Below, piece after piece: positions 9,610 through 18,285 of a DNA stretch of 64,000 bases. A program made the position numbers and the translations under genes. Every line of letters begins with the position of its first letter. Within the stretch, counting starts at the first letter, position 1. The notes beneath the pieces are model-generated. The model made no database searches and was not told where the DNA came from. It was given only the letters and a program-made list of their open reading frames with translations. The stretch is from Xanthomonas sp. AM6 (GTDB lineage Bacteria > Pseudomonadota > Gammaproteobacteria > Xanthomonadales > Xanthomonadaceae), in assembly GCF_025665335.1 (NCBI RefSeq), contig NZ_CP106869.1, positions 1,390,501-1,454,500 on the forward strand, given 5' to 3'.

Positions 9610-10017
9610 ATGTTGCGTTTTTTTGCATTAGGAGTTGCTTTTCTATCCTGGGTGATTTTTGATTGGTATTTTTTTCGCATTATTGAGAGATGGCTTTTCC
9701 CTATGGGAGGGGTTTTAGATGTGCTATCATTTATTATTCCAATCATAGCATTTAGGTTTATTTATGGATTTATTGCTGGAGTGTTTTTTACTTTAGTCAT
9801 ATTCAGGTTGAAGATTTTTAGTGCGCGATGGATTTTATTTTATTTTTTGATTTTGTACTTCTTGGGAAAATTCTTTTTTACGGAAATATGGTTTGCCCAT
9901 GATCTAATTTCTCGTGCTCTTGTTGCTGGGCCGTATATAATTTTCTTTGCTGGTTACCTTGTTGCAGGTCCAGTTTTTCGTAATTTCTTTAATGGAGCTC
10001 AAAAAAATATCGGATAG
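9610..10017 (+). CDS. Small polytopic membrane protein, putative immunity to RHS tip 2
   Basis: This 135-residue protein is very rich in Phe, Ile and Leu, with about four predicted transmembrane helices (for example FFALGVAFLSWVIF, VLSFIIPIIAF, WILFYFLILYFLG). ATG 9610 was chosen because GAGGG lies 8 bases upstream; a GTG at 9601 is possible. The gene is strikingly AT-rich and follows the RHS stop by 12 bases. A membrane-embedded immunity protein would suggest that the adjacent tip acts on or through the inner membrane. That assignment rests on position only. Confidence 0.75.
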   Translation: MLRFFALGVAFLSWVIFDWYFFRIIERWLFPMGGVLDVLSFIIPIIAFRFIYGFIAGVFFTLVIFRLKIFSARWILFYFLILYFLGKFFFTEIWFAHDLISRALVAGPYIIFFAGYLVAGPVFRNFFNGAQKNIG

Positions 10018-10151
10018 CTTTGCCTTTGCCTCTATTCGCTGATTGATGCTTTTACTGCCGTGGCATTCAGATTAATCTCTCTCTCGCATCATGCAAGGCC
10101 AACCTAGCGCGCTTTGCGCTACGTCATCCTTCCCAGCGCCGGAGCCACCCC

Positions 10152-11201
10152 ATGCACGAACGCCGCCATTTCCTGAAGACCGCCGCCTTTGGCGCCATTG
10201 CCACCGGCTTGGCCGCCGCGTTGCCGCGCGCGTGGGCGACCGACAAAGGCGGCGTCCCACCACTGCCACGCGGCGCAGCGCGGGTGATCTCGACCTGGGA
10301 CTTCGGGATCGCGGCTAACCAGGCGGCGTGGCAAGTGCTGTCGCGCGGTGGCGCGGCGTTGGATGCGGTGGAGGCCGGGGTGAAGGTGCCGGAGGCCGAC
10401 CCGAACAATCCCACCGTCGGGCTCGGCGGCTATCCCGATCGCGATGGGCGGGTCACGCTGGACGCCTGCATCATGGATCACACCGGCGGCTGCGGGTCGG
10501 TGGCGGCGCTGGAAGATATCGTGCATGCGATCTCGGTGGCGCGGCGGGTGATGGAGAAGACGCCGCACGTGATGCTGGTCGGCGACGGGGCGCTGCAGTT
10601 CGCGCTGGCGCAGGGCTTCGAGCGCACCAACCTGCTCACGCCGTCGTCGGAGAAGGCGTGGAAGGAGTGGCTGAAGACCTCCAAGTACGCGCCGGAAGCG
10701 AACATCGAGAACCGTGCCTACCAGAAGGGCACGCTGCCCGGCGGCAAGGACAACCACGACACCATCGGCATGCTGGCGCTGGACGCGCACGGCAATCTGT
10801 CCGGGGCCTGCACCACCAGCGGCATGGCGTGGAAGATGCACGGCCGGGTCGGCGACAGTCCGATCATCGGCGCCGGGTTGTATGTCGACAACGAGGTCGG
10901 CGGTGCCACGTCCACCGGCGTCGGCGAGGAGGTGATCCGCAACGTCGGCAGTTTCGCGGTGGTGGAGATGATGCGCCAGGGCAAGAGCCCGGCCGAGGCC
11001 TGTCGCGAGGTGGTGATGCGCATCGTGCGGCGCAAGCCGCAACTGACCCGCGACCTGCAGGTCGGGTTCCTGGCGATGAACAAGCGTGGCGAGGTCGGTG
11101 CGTTCGCGATCCAGCCTGGTTTCAGTTATGCGGTCTGCGATGCGCAGCGGCAGGATCTGCTACTGCCCGGGCAGAGCCATTTCGCGGCGCCGGCCGCATG
11201 A
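10152..11201 (+). CDS. N4-(beta-N-acetylglucosaminyl)-L-asparaginase
   Basis: This 349-residue Ntn-hydrolase of the aspartylglucosaminidase family cleaves the amide bond joining GlcNAc to asparagine, the last step of N-glycoprotein breakdown. A twin-arginine signal is visible (RRHFLK, residues 4-9), so it is probably exported folded. The autoproteolysis site and nucleophile is Thr204 in NHDTIGML. TTSGMAWK and GATSTGVGEE are further family motifs. It overlaps cutC by four bases (ATGA). It lies about 22 kb from nixL with accessory DNA between, yet it fits the N-glycan pathway encoded there. A decayed copy of part of this gene lies at 4687-4786. Confidence 0.93.
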   Translation: MHERRHFLKTAAFGAIATGLAAALPRAWATDKGGVPPLPRGAARVISTWDFGIAANQAAWQVLSRGGAALDAVEAGVKVPEADPNNPTVGLGGYPDRDGRVTLDACIMDHTGGCGSVAALEDIVHAISVARRVMEKTPHVMLVGDGALQFALAQGFERTNLLTPSSEKAWKEWLKTSKYAPEANIENRAYQKGTLPGGKDNHDTIGMLALDAHGNLSGACTTSGMAWKMHGRVGDSPIIGAGLYVDNEVGGATSTGVGEEVIRNVGSFAVVEMMRQGKSPAEACREVVMRIVRRKPQLTRDLQVGFLAMNKRGEVGAFAIQPGFSYAVCDAQRQDLLLPGQSHFAAPAA

Positions 11202-11935
11202 GCGAGGTGGTGAAGATGGGACTGGAGGTGGCCGCCGATTCGATCGGCTCGGCGCTGGCGGCGCAGGCTGGCGGGGCGATGCGGGTGGAATTGTGCGGCG
11301 GCCTGGACGGTGGCGGGCTGACGCCGTCGTTCGGCACGCTGGCGGTGTTGCGCGATCGATTGACCATTCCGCTGTACGTGCTGATCCGTCCGCGGGTCGG
11401 CGATTTCGTGTTCGACGAGGCGGAAGTGGAGGCAATGCGTCGCGATGTGGAGCAGTGCGTGCGGCTGGGCTGCGACGGGGTGGTGCTGGGTGCGCTGGAT
11501 CCGGCCGGCGAGGTCGACATGGCGACGATGCGGGTGCTGATCGCGGCGGCTGGATCGCTTGGCGTCACGTTCCATCGCGCCATCGACGTCAGCGCCGATC
11601 CGCGGCGTGCGCTGGAGGATGCGATTGCGCTGGGGTGCGAGCGAGTGCTGACGTCCGGCGCGCGCGAGACGGCGGAGGAGGGCGCGGCGCTGATCGCGGA
11701 GCTGGTGCAGCAGGCGGGCGCGCGCTTGAGCGTGATGCCGGGGTCGGGGGTGACCGAGACCAATCTGGCGCGGTTGCGTGCGCTGACCGGTGCGCGCGAG
11801 TTCCATGGGTCGGCGCGCGGGCCGCTGGCCTCGCGCGCCTTGGCGCCGCATCCGCATGTGCGCAGCCTGGGCGGCGATCGCATGCAGACCGATGTGGAGC
11901 GGGTGCGGCGGATGGTGGCGTTGTTGGCGGAGTAG
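11198..11935 (+). CDS. cutC: CutC family protein
   Basis: This 245-residue TIM-barrel protein of the CutC family is close to the usual family length. The start ATG overlaps the asparaginase stop (ATGA), giving translational coupling; the frame stays open upstream but only as an overlap with the asparaginase gene. Family motifs are visible: RVELCGGLDGGGLTPS, VLIRPRVGDF, GVTFHRAID and LTSGA, then MPGSGV near the C-terminus. The family was named for copper homeostasis, but its biochemical role is unsettled. Coupling to a glycan asparaginase suggests a sugar-related function here, which is inference. Confidence 0.92.
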   Translation: MSEVVKMGLEVAADSIGSALAAQAGGAMRVELCGGLDGGGLTPSFGTLAVLRDRLTIPLYVLIRPRVGDFVFDEAEVEAMRRDVEQCVRLGCDGVVLGALDPAGEVDMATMRVLIAAAGSLGVTFHRAIDVSADPRRALEDAIALGCERVLTSGARETAEEGAALIAELVQQAGARLSVMPGSGVTETNLARLRALTGAREFHGSARGPLASRALAPHPHVRSLGGDRMQTDVERVRRMVALLAE

Positions 11936-12872
11936 TGGGTGGTGTGGCGATTGGTTGTGAAGCGATTCGTCCGGTGGTGTGGGGCGTGATCGTGGTTGCT
12001 GTCGATGGTGTTGGTCGCAGTGGTAGGTGTGGGGTGTAGCGGCACCTGTAGGGGGGCTTTAGCCTCGGCACTGTCCGAAGCCGTCAGGTTCACCGCGTCG
12101 CTTGTCGCGACTGAAGTCGCTCCTACAGGGGGTTTTGGTTGGCTGATTGGGACGTCCTGTCACGGGGCTCCAGCCTGGTATCGGTGTGGACAGCTTGCGG
12201 TCGCGGTGTGTCTATCGCTTCGCTTGTCGCGGCTGAAGCCGCTCCTACAGGGGGCGCGGTTAGCTGGTTGAGTGCAGTGAGGAGAGTGTCAGTTCTGGCT
12301 GTGCCCGAAGCCGTTGGGGCGCTGCTCCGTTCGTCGCGACTGAAGTCGCTCCCACAAGGGGGTGCGGCTAGCTGGCTGGGGGCACTGTGGGAGGGGCTTC
12401 AGCCCCGACGCGCTGCTGCTGCAGCGCGTGCGGGCGCTTGCTGCGATGCTGTCCGAAGCCGTCAGGTTCACCGCTTCGCTTGTCGCGGCTGAAGCCGCTC
12501 CTACAGGGGGGCGGCTAGCTGGTTGAGTGCAGTGAGGAGAGTGTCGGTTCTGGCTGTGCCCGAAGCCGTTGGGGCGCTGCTCCGTTCGTCGCGACTGAAG
12601 TCGCTCCCACAGGGGTTTGCGGCTAGCTGGCTGGGTGCACTGTGGGAGGGGCTTCAGCCCCGACGCGCTGCTGCTGTAGCGCATGCGGGCGCTTGCTGCG
12701 ATGCTGTCCGAAGTCGTCAGGTTCATCGCTTCGTTCGTCGCGGCTGAAGCCGCTCCTACAGAGGGTGAATCTGCGGGATCTCGCGGCGTTCAATGTTGTC
12801 TGCAGCACGATTTCCGTCTGGCGAGGCGCAATGTGGCTTCGCGCAGCGAGCGCCTCATGCCGGCGCGCGATC
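11936..12872. repeat. REP-element array with a 255-bp tandem unit
   Basis: This intergenic stretch of 937 bases contains many copies of the REP half CGCGGCTGAAGCCGCTCC and its variant CGCGACTGAAGTCGCTCC, each next to a CCTACAGG or CCCACAGG tail. A unit of about 255 bases is duplicated in tandem: copies begin near 12216 and 12472, with a third partial copy at about 12727-12763. Shared non-REP text includes GGTTGAGTGCAGTGAGGAG at 12266 and again at 12521. No gene is supported, because open frames here follow the repeats. Such arrays can act as transcript ends, RNA-stability elements or insertion targets. Confidence 0.85.
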
Positions 12873-13964
12873 TCATTCCTTGCCGCCAGACTCCACCGCC
12901 GCAGCACGCAACCGCTTCGGATCCAGCACCACATGCTTGATGCGTGTGCGCTTCCAGGTGTAGCTGATGTGCACCAGCCCGTCGCGGGTCTGGATCACGG
13001 CTGGATAGGAGTACTCGTCCTTGGCACTGTCTTCCAGGGTCAGTACGCGGGTCCAGTGGGTGCCGTCGTCGGACAGGGCCACCGCCAGGGTGCCGCGGCC
13101 GTCCCACCAGTCCTTGCCGGCTTCGGTGGGGTTGTAGACCAGGAGCGAGCGGCCGTCGGCCAGCACTACGGCGTCGGTGCCGGAGTTGGGGTTGGCCAAG
13201 TCGAGCAGAGTCATCGGTTCCCAGCTGCGGCCGTGGTCGCGCGACCAGGTGCTGAACACGTGGTTCTGCTGGCTGCGGCCGATCGCCTGCAGGCGGCCGT
13301 CGGCATGCACCAGCACGCTGGGCTGGATCGCGCCGATCCGCGTGGGGTCGTTCAATGCGGGGCCGCGGGTCCAGTGCGCGCCGTCGTCGTCGGACCACTC
13401 CATGTGCGCGACCCAACCCGCGTCCTCGCTGCTGCTGGGGCTGAGGATGCGCCCCGTCGCCAGATGCACCGGCTTGTTCTTGATCGGGCCGAGGATGCCG
13501 TCGGGCAGGCGCACGGGCGCGGACCAGTGCGCGCCGCCATCGGTGGAGGTGATCTGCATGCCCCACCAACGCTTCGGGTCGGGGCCTACTTTGTAGAACA
13601 GCCGCAGCGGCCCCTGCGCGGGCTGGAACAGCACCGGATTCCACGCCGGCAGCGGCGCGCCCTGCGGCTGCGCGCCGTCGGCCACGCGCTGCGCCGGCTG
13701 CCAGCCGCGGGCATCGCGGCGTGCGACCCAGATGCCGACGTCGTCGGCGCCTTCGTGGCGCCCGCCGAACCACGCGGCGAGCAGGCCGTCGCGGGTTTCC
13801 ACCAGGGTCGAGGCGTGACATTGCGCGGTCGGCGCGTCGGCGTTGACGAATTCGCTGTAGACGATCGGCGAGGGCGGGGTGGACGACGGCGCGGTCGGCG
13901 CGGGGGCGGCGATCACGCGTACGGCGAACAGCGACAGCAGCGGGAGCAGCAAGGAACGCAGCAT
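12873..13964 (-). CDS. Exported sialidase-like (BNR/Asp-box) protein
   Basis: This 363-residue protein carries a signal peptide (LLLPLLSLFAVRVIAA, residues 5-20). Four Asp-box-like motifs of a beta-propeller are visible: STDGGAHW at 140-147, then SDDDGAHW, SRDHGRSW and SDDGTHW. An FGGRHEG segment near residue 66 also fits the exo-alpha-sialidase superfamily (BNR_2). The actual sugar cannot be read from the sequence. Plants have little sialic acid, so the substrate may be another acidic or modified sugar. Position between the asparaginase/cutC pair and the nix cluster suggests a glycan role, with REP DNA on its 3' side. Confidence 0.85.
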   Translation of the reverse strand: MLRSLLLPLLSLFAVRVIAAPAPTAPSSTPPSPIVYSEFVNADAPTAQCHASTLVETRDGLLAAWFGGRHEGADDVGIWVARRDARGWQPAQRVADGAQPQGAPLPAWNPVLFQPAQGPLRLFYKVGPDPKRWWGMQITSTDGGAHWSAPVRLPDGILGPIKNKPVHLATGRILSPSSSEDAGWVAHMEWSDDDGAHWTRGPALNDPTRIGAIQPSVLVHADGRLQAIGRSQQNHVFSTWSRDHGRSWEPMTLLDLANPNSGTDAVVLADGRSLLVYNPTEAGKDWWDGRGTLAVALSDDGTHWTRVLTLEDSAKDEYSYPAVIQTRDGLVHISYTWKRTRIKHVVLDPKRLRAAAVESGGKE

Positions 13965-14077
13965 GGTGGTCCGGTCCTGTGCCGGTCTGGAAGATACCTA
14001 TCTATCATCACTTAAATACCACATGCCGTGGTGCCGGTGGCAAACGGCTGCCCGGCGACCGCGGGGACCTAACCGCG

Positions 14078-14389
14078 ATGGCGGTGGAATGGATCAACGA
14101 CGGCCAGCTGGTGCAGAAGTACGCGGTGGAAGTGTTCCGCGACGGCGCCCGGGTCAAGATGGCGGAGGCGCAGGCGGTCAGGCGCATGATGATCGATCAC
14201 TTCCAGGCGGTCACCGACTCGCGCGTGCGCCTGAACACCTGTCAAGCGCCGATGCCGCGCATATCCGCGAGTTCCAGCCGTTCGACGTGGGCGCTGCCGC
14301 GGCGCGCTGGAACTCGCCGGTTGCGACATGCACAGCTGCGTCCGGGTATCTGGACGCTGCTTTTTTGCATGGTGATGGCGCTGGTTTAG
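14078..14389 (+). pseudogene. Probable frameshifted gene remnant
   Basis: The region 13965-14478 has no intact convincing gene. From ATG 14078 a protein-like frame begins MAVEWINDGQLVQKYAVEV and runs to about base 14235. After that a protein-like composition moves to another frame (ADAAHIREFQPFDVGAAAARW). This is the pattern of a single frameshift in a once-coding sequence. No family is recognised. Confidence 0.35.
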
Positions 14390-14478
14390 GCGCTTGGATG
14401 CGATGAGCGCGCTTGGCGCCGTTGTCCGTGCAGTGGTCCCGGTGCGTTGGTCCCCGCTCGCCGGCTACTGAACGCGCG

Positions 14479-14886
14479 TTACGCGAACAACTCCACGGCG
14501 GCATCGTTCCACGCATGGCCGTGCATACCCCACGGGCTGTCTTCCGCAGGCGGCGGGAACCCGGTCCGGCAGTAACCGCGCTTTGCCTCGAAATCGAACA
14601 CCGCATGCGGATAGCCGTTGATCAGCAGCACCACCTTCTTGCTGTCCTGGGACCAGCCGATCTGCACTTCGGAAGGTTCTTCTTTGTCGGCGACGTCGGC
14701 AGCGTTGTAGATGTGCAGAGCGTCCTCGATGGGGTTGTCATCTGCCGACGTGTCGAGCGCATAGAAATAGCCGGTGTCGCCGTCGTCTTCGAAGACGGCA
14801 ACGAAGGGCGACCGAGGCGCTTGCGCCTCGATAACCAAGGCCGTGCCGACGATCAACTCGTTTTCGGCGGTGATGGTGATGGGCAT
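14479..14886 (-). CDS. DUF2251 family protein
   Basis: This 135-residue protein without a signal peptide contains the family's typical AVFEDDGDTGYFYALD (about residues 29-44). A conserved WSQDSKKVVLLINGYPHAVFDF follows, spanning two segments. It lies 57 bases downstream of the secreted effector and on the same strand, so the two are probably co-transcribed. The family has no established biochemical function that I know. Small acidic proteins at this position are often cognate immunity proteins, which is a hypothesis here. Confidence 0.8.
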   Translation of the reverse strand: MPITITAENELIVGTALVIEAQAPRSPFVAVFEDDGDTGYFYALDTSADDNPIEDALHIYNAADVADKEEPSEVQIGWSQDSKKVVLLINGYPHAVFDFEAKRGYCRTGFPPPAEDSPWGMHGHAWNDAAVELFA

Positions 14887-14943
14887 GTTCGTTCGTGCTC
14901 GGATGCTGGATAAAACGCGCCGCTGCTCGGCGCGGCTTGGTCG

Positions 14944-17673
14944 TCAGACGGTCGGCCCGCCACGACCAAGGCTGTCCTGATTTCGCTGCGTCGCTTCCTG
15001 CGCAAGCTGCTGCTCCTGCGATCGGTTCAGGGCCAGCGCTTGCTGCGACGTTTCCTGCAGTGGGGGAGCCGGTTCGTTGGTATTGACCGACACCCTGAAT
15101 CCCGGCGTGGTTCCGGTCACCCACAGCGTGTCGCCCGCCATCCGCACGCCGCCGATCGTGCTGGCGTCCGTCATGCCTTCCTTCTTGCTCAGCAGCATGG
15201 CGTGGGCCACGTGATCGTCCGAGATCTGTGGTGGCGTATCGCTCCTGAGTTTCGCGAAAAGCGCCTGATCGTGCGGGGGAAGTTGCCCCAGAGCCGGTGT
15301 CTGCCTGTCGGTGTGCTCGGCCGCGGCCACCGTCGGTGCGCCGTTCGCCGGCAGGGAGGCATGCGGTTTGGCCTCCGCGGGCTTGGCCTCGCTCTTGATC
15401 GCCGGACTCTGGCCGTCCAGTGCCGGTTGTTGCGCCTGCTTGATCTCTTCGGCGGTCGTGATGGCCTTGGGCACCATCTTGCTTTCGGACAAAAATCCGT
15501 CGCGACCATCGTCCATCATCGTCACGATCGCGCTGTCCGGGCCTGGACGGCCGGTCTTGGGATCGGGCTGCAGCGTCAGGGAGTACGGCTTGCCGACATC
15601 CAGGCCGTCGCGGGCGTGCGTGCGGGCGACGGCGGCCGTGGCGGCGTCGATCTCCGCTTCCGTTCGCGCAATCCCGGCGCTGGCGTAGGCGCCGGCCACC
15701 ATGCCGCGCATCGTCGCGGCTTTCGGCAGCGTCGGATTGGCCTGCGCTTCGGCGGCCATGGCCGCGTATTCCTGCAACCCGGCCTGCTGGCTGCGATGCA
15801 CCTCGTTCAACTCGTCGCGGACGTTGCCCTGGGCCTGGTTGGTGCCGTAGAGCATGCCCGGCGTCGTCCACTCGCCATTGGCGCCACGGGTGTAGGTGTG
15901 GCCATCGGACGCCTGCAGGGAGTCCGTCTGCGCGCTGGCGTGCTTCACCGCGGCCGGCATGTTGCCGTGCTGGTGCCAGCCGAACTGGTTGTAGGCCACC
16001 TGGTAACGGCCCGCGATCGCCGCCGGCGTATTGGCCGCGTTCTGGGCAATGATCAACTTCGAGGCCTGGTCCAGCTCGGCCGCACGTTGCGGGGTGGCGA
16101 TTTCGGCATGGGTGACCTTCATGCCGTGCTCGATGTACTGGTCGACGACGGTCCGCGACCAGCCATGGGTTTGCGGATCACGGACCCAGTGTCCTTCCCC
16201 GTCCAGGCTGCGGGCTTCGCCTTTGCCCGATGGGATGGAATAGGGGTTCTGCGGCTGCGACAGATTCGCCAGTCCCAGTTCGTAGGACGCGTTGGCGGAC
16301 TTGTAGTTCAGTTGGTTGGCCAGCACGTCTCCGGCCACGTACCTGACCTTGCTGTAGGTGGCGCTTCCGCCTTCCGGCGATGCCGTGGTGGTCGTGGCCT
16401 TGATCTGCTGCGTCTCGGCGACCCGCGACCAGGTGCCTTTCGGATCGTTGGGGTCGCGGCTCCATTCGTTGCCGTCCCGGTCCTGCTGGGTGAAGACCCG
16501 TTTGATGTCCTCCTGCTGCGCCCATTTCTCGCCGAGGAAGGCACCGCCGACGCCACCGGCCACGCCGCCGATCGCCGACGTGACGAGCGCGCCCGGGCCG
16601 CTCGGTGAGCCACCCGCCAGGCCATAGCCGGCACCGGCCAGGAAGCCCACGGCGATGCCCCCGCCGATACCGCCGACATTGCGGCCGATGAAGTGGGTCT
16701 TGGCCGACTCGGCGCCTGTCGTATTGCCCTGCGCTTCCAGCTTCACCACCTGATGGCCGGTGGTGGAGAAGTCGTACGCCAGCGCGGCCACCGCGATCAC
16801 GGTCCCGCCTTTCGCCAGCATGCCGGGGCGCAGGCCCTTGGACGCCGCCACGGCCTCACCGGTGATAGCCGCTTCTCCCACCGACGCCGCAGGCGTGCTG
16901 AATCCGGTGGGCGCACGGGTCAGGCCCGCGTTTGCCAGTTCGGCAGCGGGCGGGAACTTGGCGGCATCTGCGCCGAGGGTCGCGGCAGCCTCGCGTGAAA
17001 TCGTGACCTTGGTGATCTTCGGATCAACGTTCTCGGGCGACACGAAGATGCCCTTGGGCGCCGCCTCGATGAACTGCGCCTGCACCTTGGGCAGTACGGC
17101 ATCGGCGCCACCTTGGGCGTAGAGCGCTTTCAGTTCGCTTACCGGCTGCCCGCCCAGGGTTCGGACGTTGGGGTTCTCCAACACCGCAGGCAGTTCCACC
17201 TTGCCGAAGACACGCTCTACATTGGCGTTGGTGGCGACTACCTTGATGTCACCGCGCAGCGAACCCGCGAATTCGTTGGAGGCTTCGCCCCAAAGAGAGC
17301 CTTCCAGTGAAGTGGCGCTTCGAGCGGCCGCCTTCGGGTTGCCATACAGGAAGTCTGCCACGGACTTCTCGACTTGATCGAGATCTTGTCCTTGCACCGT
17401 GAATATGCGCTCAGCTGCGTCAGCGATGGCCATTTCGACATCCTTGTTGCCAAGGAACCGTGCCCGCGCAGTATTGTTGATGATAGGTTCGCCGGTCTTA
17501 CTCGCGAGTTCCTTGGCAATCACCTCGGATGAAACGTCGCCGACTGGGCGACTGTAGAGAATGCCCCCTTCGCCTATGGCTTTGGCAGGATACTGGCGCG
17601 CGATCGCTTGAATTTCTTCAAGAGAAGTTGCCTTCTTTATCTGCTCGATATGCTTGGAGTAGTCGTCACTCAT
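14944..17673 (-). CDS. Putative type IV secretion effector with XVIPCD-like C-terminus
   Basis: This is a 909-residue protein. The start ATG 17673 overlaps the upstream stop (ATGAGTGA), which favours it over the Met five codons earlier. The last 110 or so residues resemble the Xanthomonadales VirD4-interacting domain: ISDDHVAHAMLLSKKEGM, then GGVRMAGDTLWVTGTTPG, then a Gln-rich end (RSQEQQLAQEATQRNQD). That domain is the signal for interbacterial killing through the chromosomal T4SS. Residues about 333-384 form a glycine-zipper-like hydrophobic region (GGIGGGIAVGFLAGAGYG), suggesting membrane insertion or pore formation. The rest matches no enzyme family I recognise. Two paralogous small genes lie directly upstream and a DUF2251 gene lies downstream. 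Confidence 0.82.
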   Translation of the reverse strand: MSDDYSKHIEQIKKATSLEEIQAIARQYPAKAIGEGGILYSRPVGDVSSEVIAKELASKTGEPIINNTARARFLGNKDVEMAIADAAERIFTVQGQDLDQVEKSVADFLYGNPKAAARSATSLEGSLWGEASNEFAGSLRGDIKVVATNANVERVFGKVELPAVLENPNVRTLGGQPVSELKALYAQGGADAVLPKVQAQFIEAAPKGIFVSPENVDPKITKVTISREAAATLGADAAKFPPAAELANAGLTRAPTGFSTPAASVGEAAITGEAVAASKGLRPGMLAKGGTVIAVAALAYDFSTTGHQVVKLEAQGNTTGAESAKTHFIGRNVGGIGGGIAVGFLAGAGYGLAGGSPSGPGALVTSAIGGVAGGVGGAFLGEKWAQQEDIKRVFTQQDRDGNEWSRDPNDPKGTWSRVAETQQIKATTTTASPEGGSATYSKVRYVAGDVLANQLNYKSANASYELGLANLSQPQNPYSIPSGKGEARSLDGEGHWVRDPQTHGWSRTVVDQYIEHGMKVTHAEIATPQRAAELDQASKLIIAQNAANTPAAIAGRYQVAYNQFGWHQHGNMPAAVKHASAQTDSLQASDGHTYTRGANGEWTTPGMLYGTNQAQGNVRDELNEVHRSQQAGLQEYAAMAAEAQANPTLPKAATMRGMVAGAYASAGIARTEAEIDAATAAVARTHARDGLDVGKPYSLTLQPDPKTGRPGPDSAIVTMMDDGRDGFLSESKMVPKAITTAEEIKQAQQPALDGQSPAIKSEAKPAEAKPHASLPANGAPTVAAAEHTDRQTPALGQLPPHDQALFAKLRSDTPPQISDDHVAHAMLLSKKEGMTDASTIGGVRMAGDTLWVTGTTPGFRVSVNTNEPAPPLQETSQQALALNRSQEQQLAQEATQRNQDSLGRGGPTV

Positions 17674-18103
17674 GGCGTACCCCGTCATCCATGACTAAGG
17701 CCCAGCCGTCCCTGAAGAAAACTTCACCCATGAAGTGGGCATTCGGATACTCGTTCAGCAGCGTGGGTCTATTCGAAAAATGTGTGCCAGCATTGATCAG
17801 CCGAACGATTAGTGTCTGAACAGCGTGGATCTCTGCTGTCGTGAAGACTCGGCATGCGCCTGGCATGGGCATGCCGATGTCACCGTCACGGCCGTAGCCA
17901 AATGAGACGACTTCAATGTTGTAGTCATTGTGATTCGGCAGAAAGGCTCTTCTAATTTCGCCGAAGTAATCTTCGCCATCCACCTCGACGGCGAACGTCT
18001 CATGACGTTGTTCATCCATGATGCCGCGCACGCCGCCTGAAAACCTGGCGCGTCCCTCTGGGAACTGCAGCCAATCGAAAGTGGGGTGGTTGGATAGGTC
18101 CAT
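17666..18103 (-). CDS. Putative T4SS effector immunity protein, paralog A
   Basis: This 145-residue soluble protein starts MDLSNHPTFDWLQFPEGRA. ATG 18103 was chosen because GGAAG lies 7 bases upstream and because the paralog starts in the same place. The gene overlaps the effector start by eight bases, which implies coupled translation. It shares FPEGRARFSG, HETFAVEVDG, NDYNIEVV and EYPNAHFMG with paralog B at 18286-18705. It has no signal peptide, unlike many known T4SS immunity lipoproteins. If it is immunity, the target may be cytoplasmic or membrane-inner-face. No named family is recognised. Confidence 0.8.
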   Translation of the reverse strand: MDLSNHPTFDWLQFPEGRARFSGGVRGIMDEQRHETFAVEVDGEDYFGEIRRAFLPNHNDYNIEVVSFGYGRDGDIGMPMPGACRVFTTAEIHAVQTLIVRLINAGTHFSNRPTLLNEYPNAHFMGEVFFRDGWALVMDDGVRHE

Positions 18104-18285
18104 GCTTAGTCTTCCATGTTGGATCATCGGAAATACAACCCCGCAAGCGGGCTTCCAGTTGCCAGGTCCGGTCAGGCGATTCGCCTGAAGATCGACCTGC
18201 GAGCCCTACTCTACGACTCCGGGATAGCTTCTGCCATCACAGAGGGGATTTCAAGAAAGACCCCATGGTTGTGAACGGAAGTGGT

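Noticed and set aside
10328..11935. A 535-codon CDS fusing a new N-terminus to CutC
   Set aside because: The first 290 codons overlap the asparaginase gene in another phase and read as Arg/Gly-rich noise. CutC starts at the ATGA overlap.
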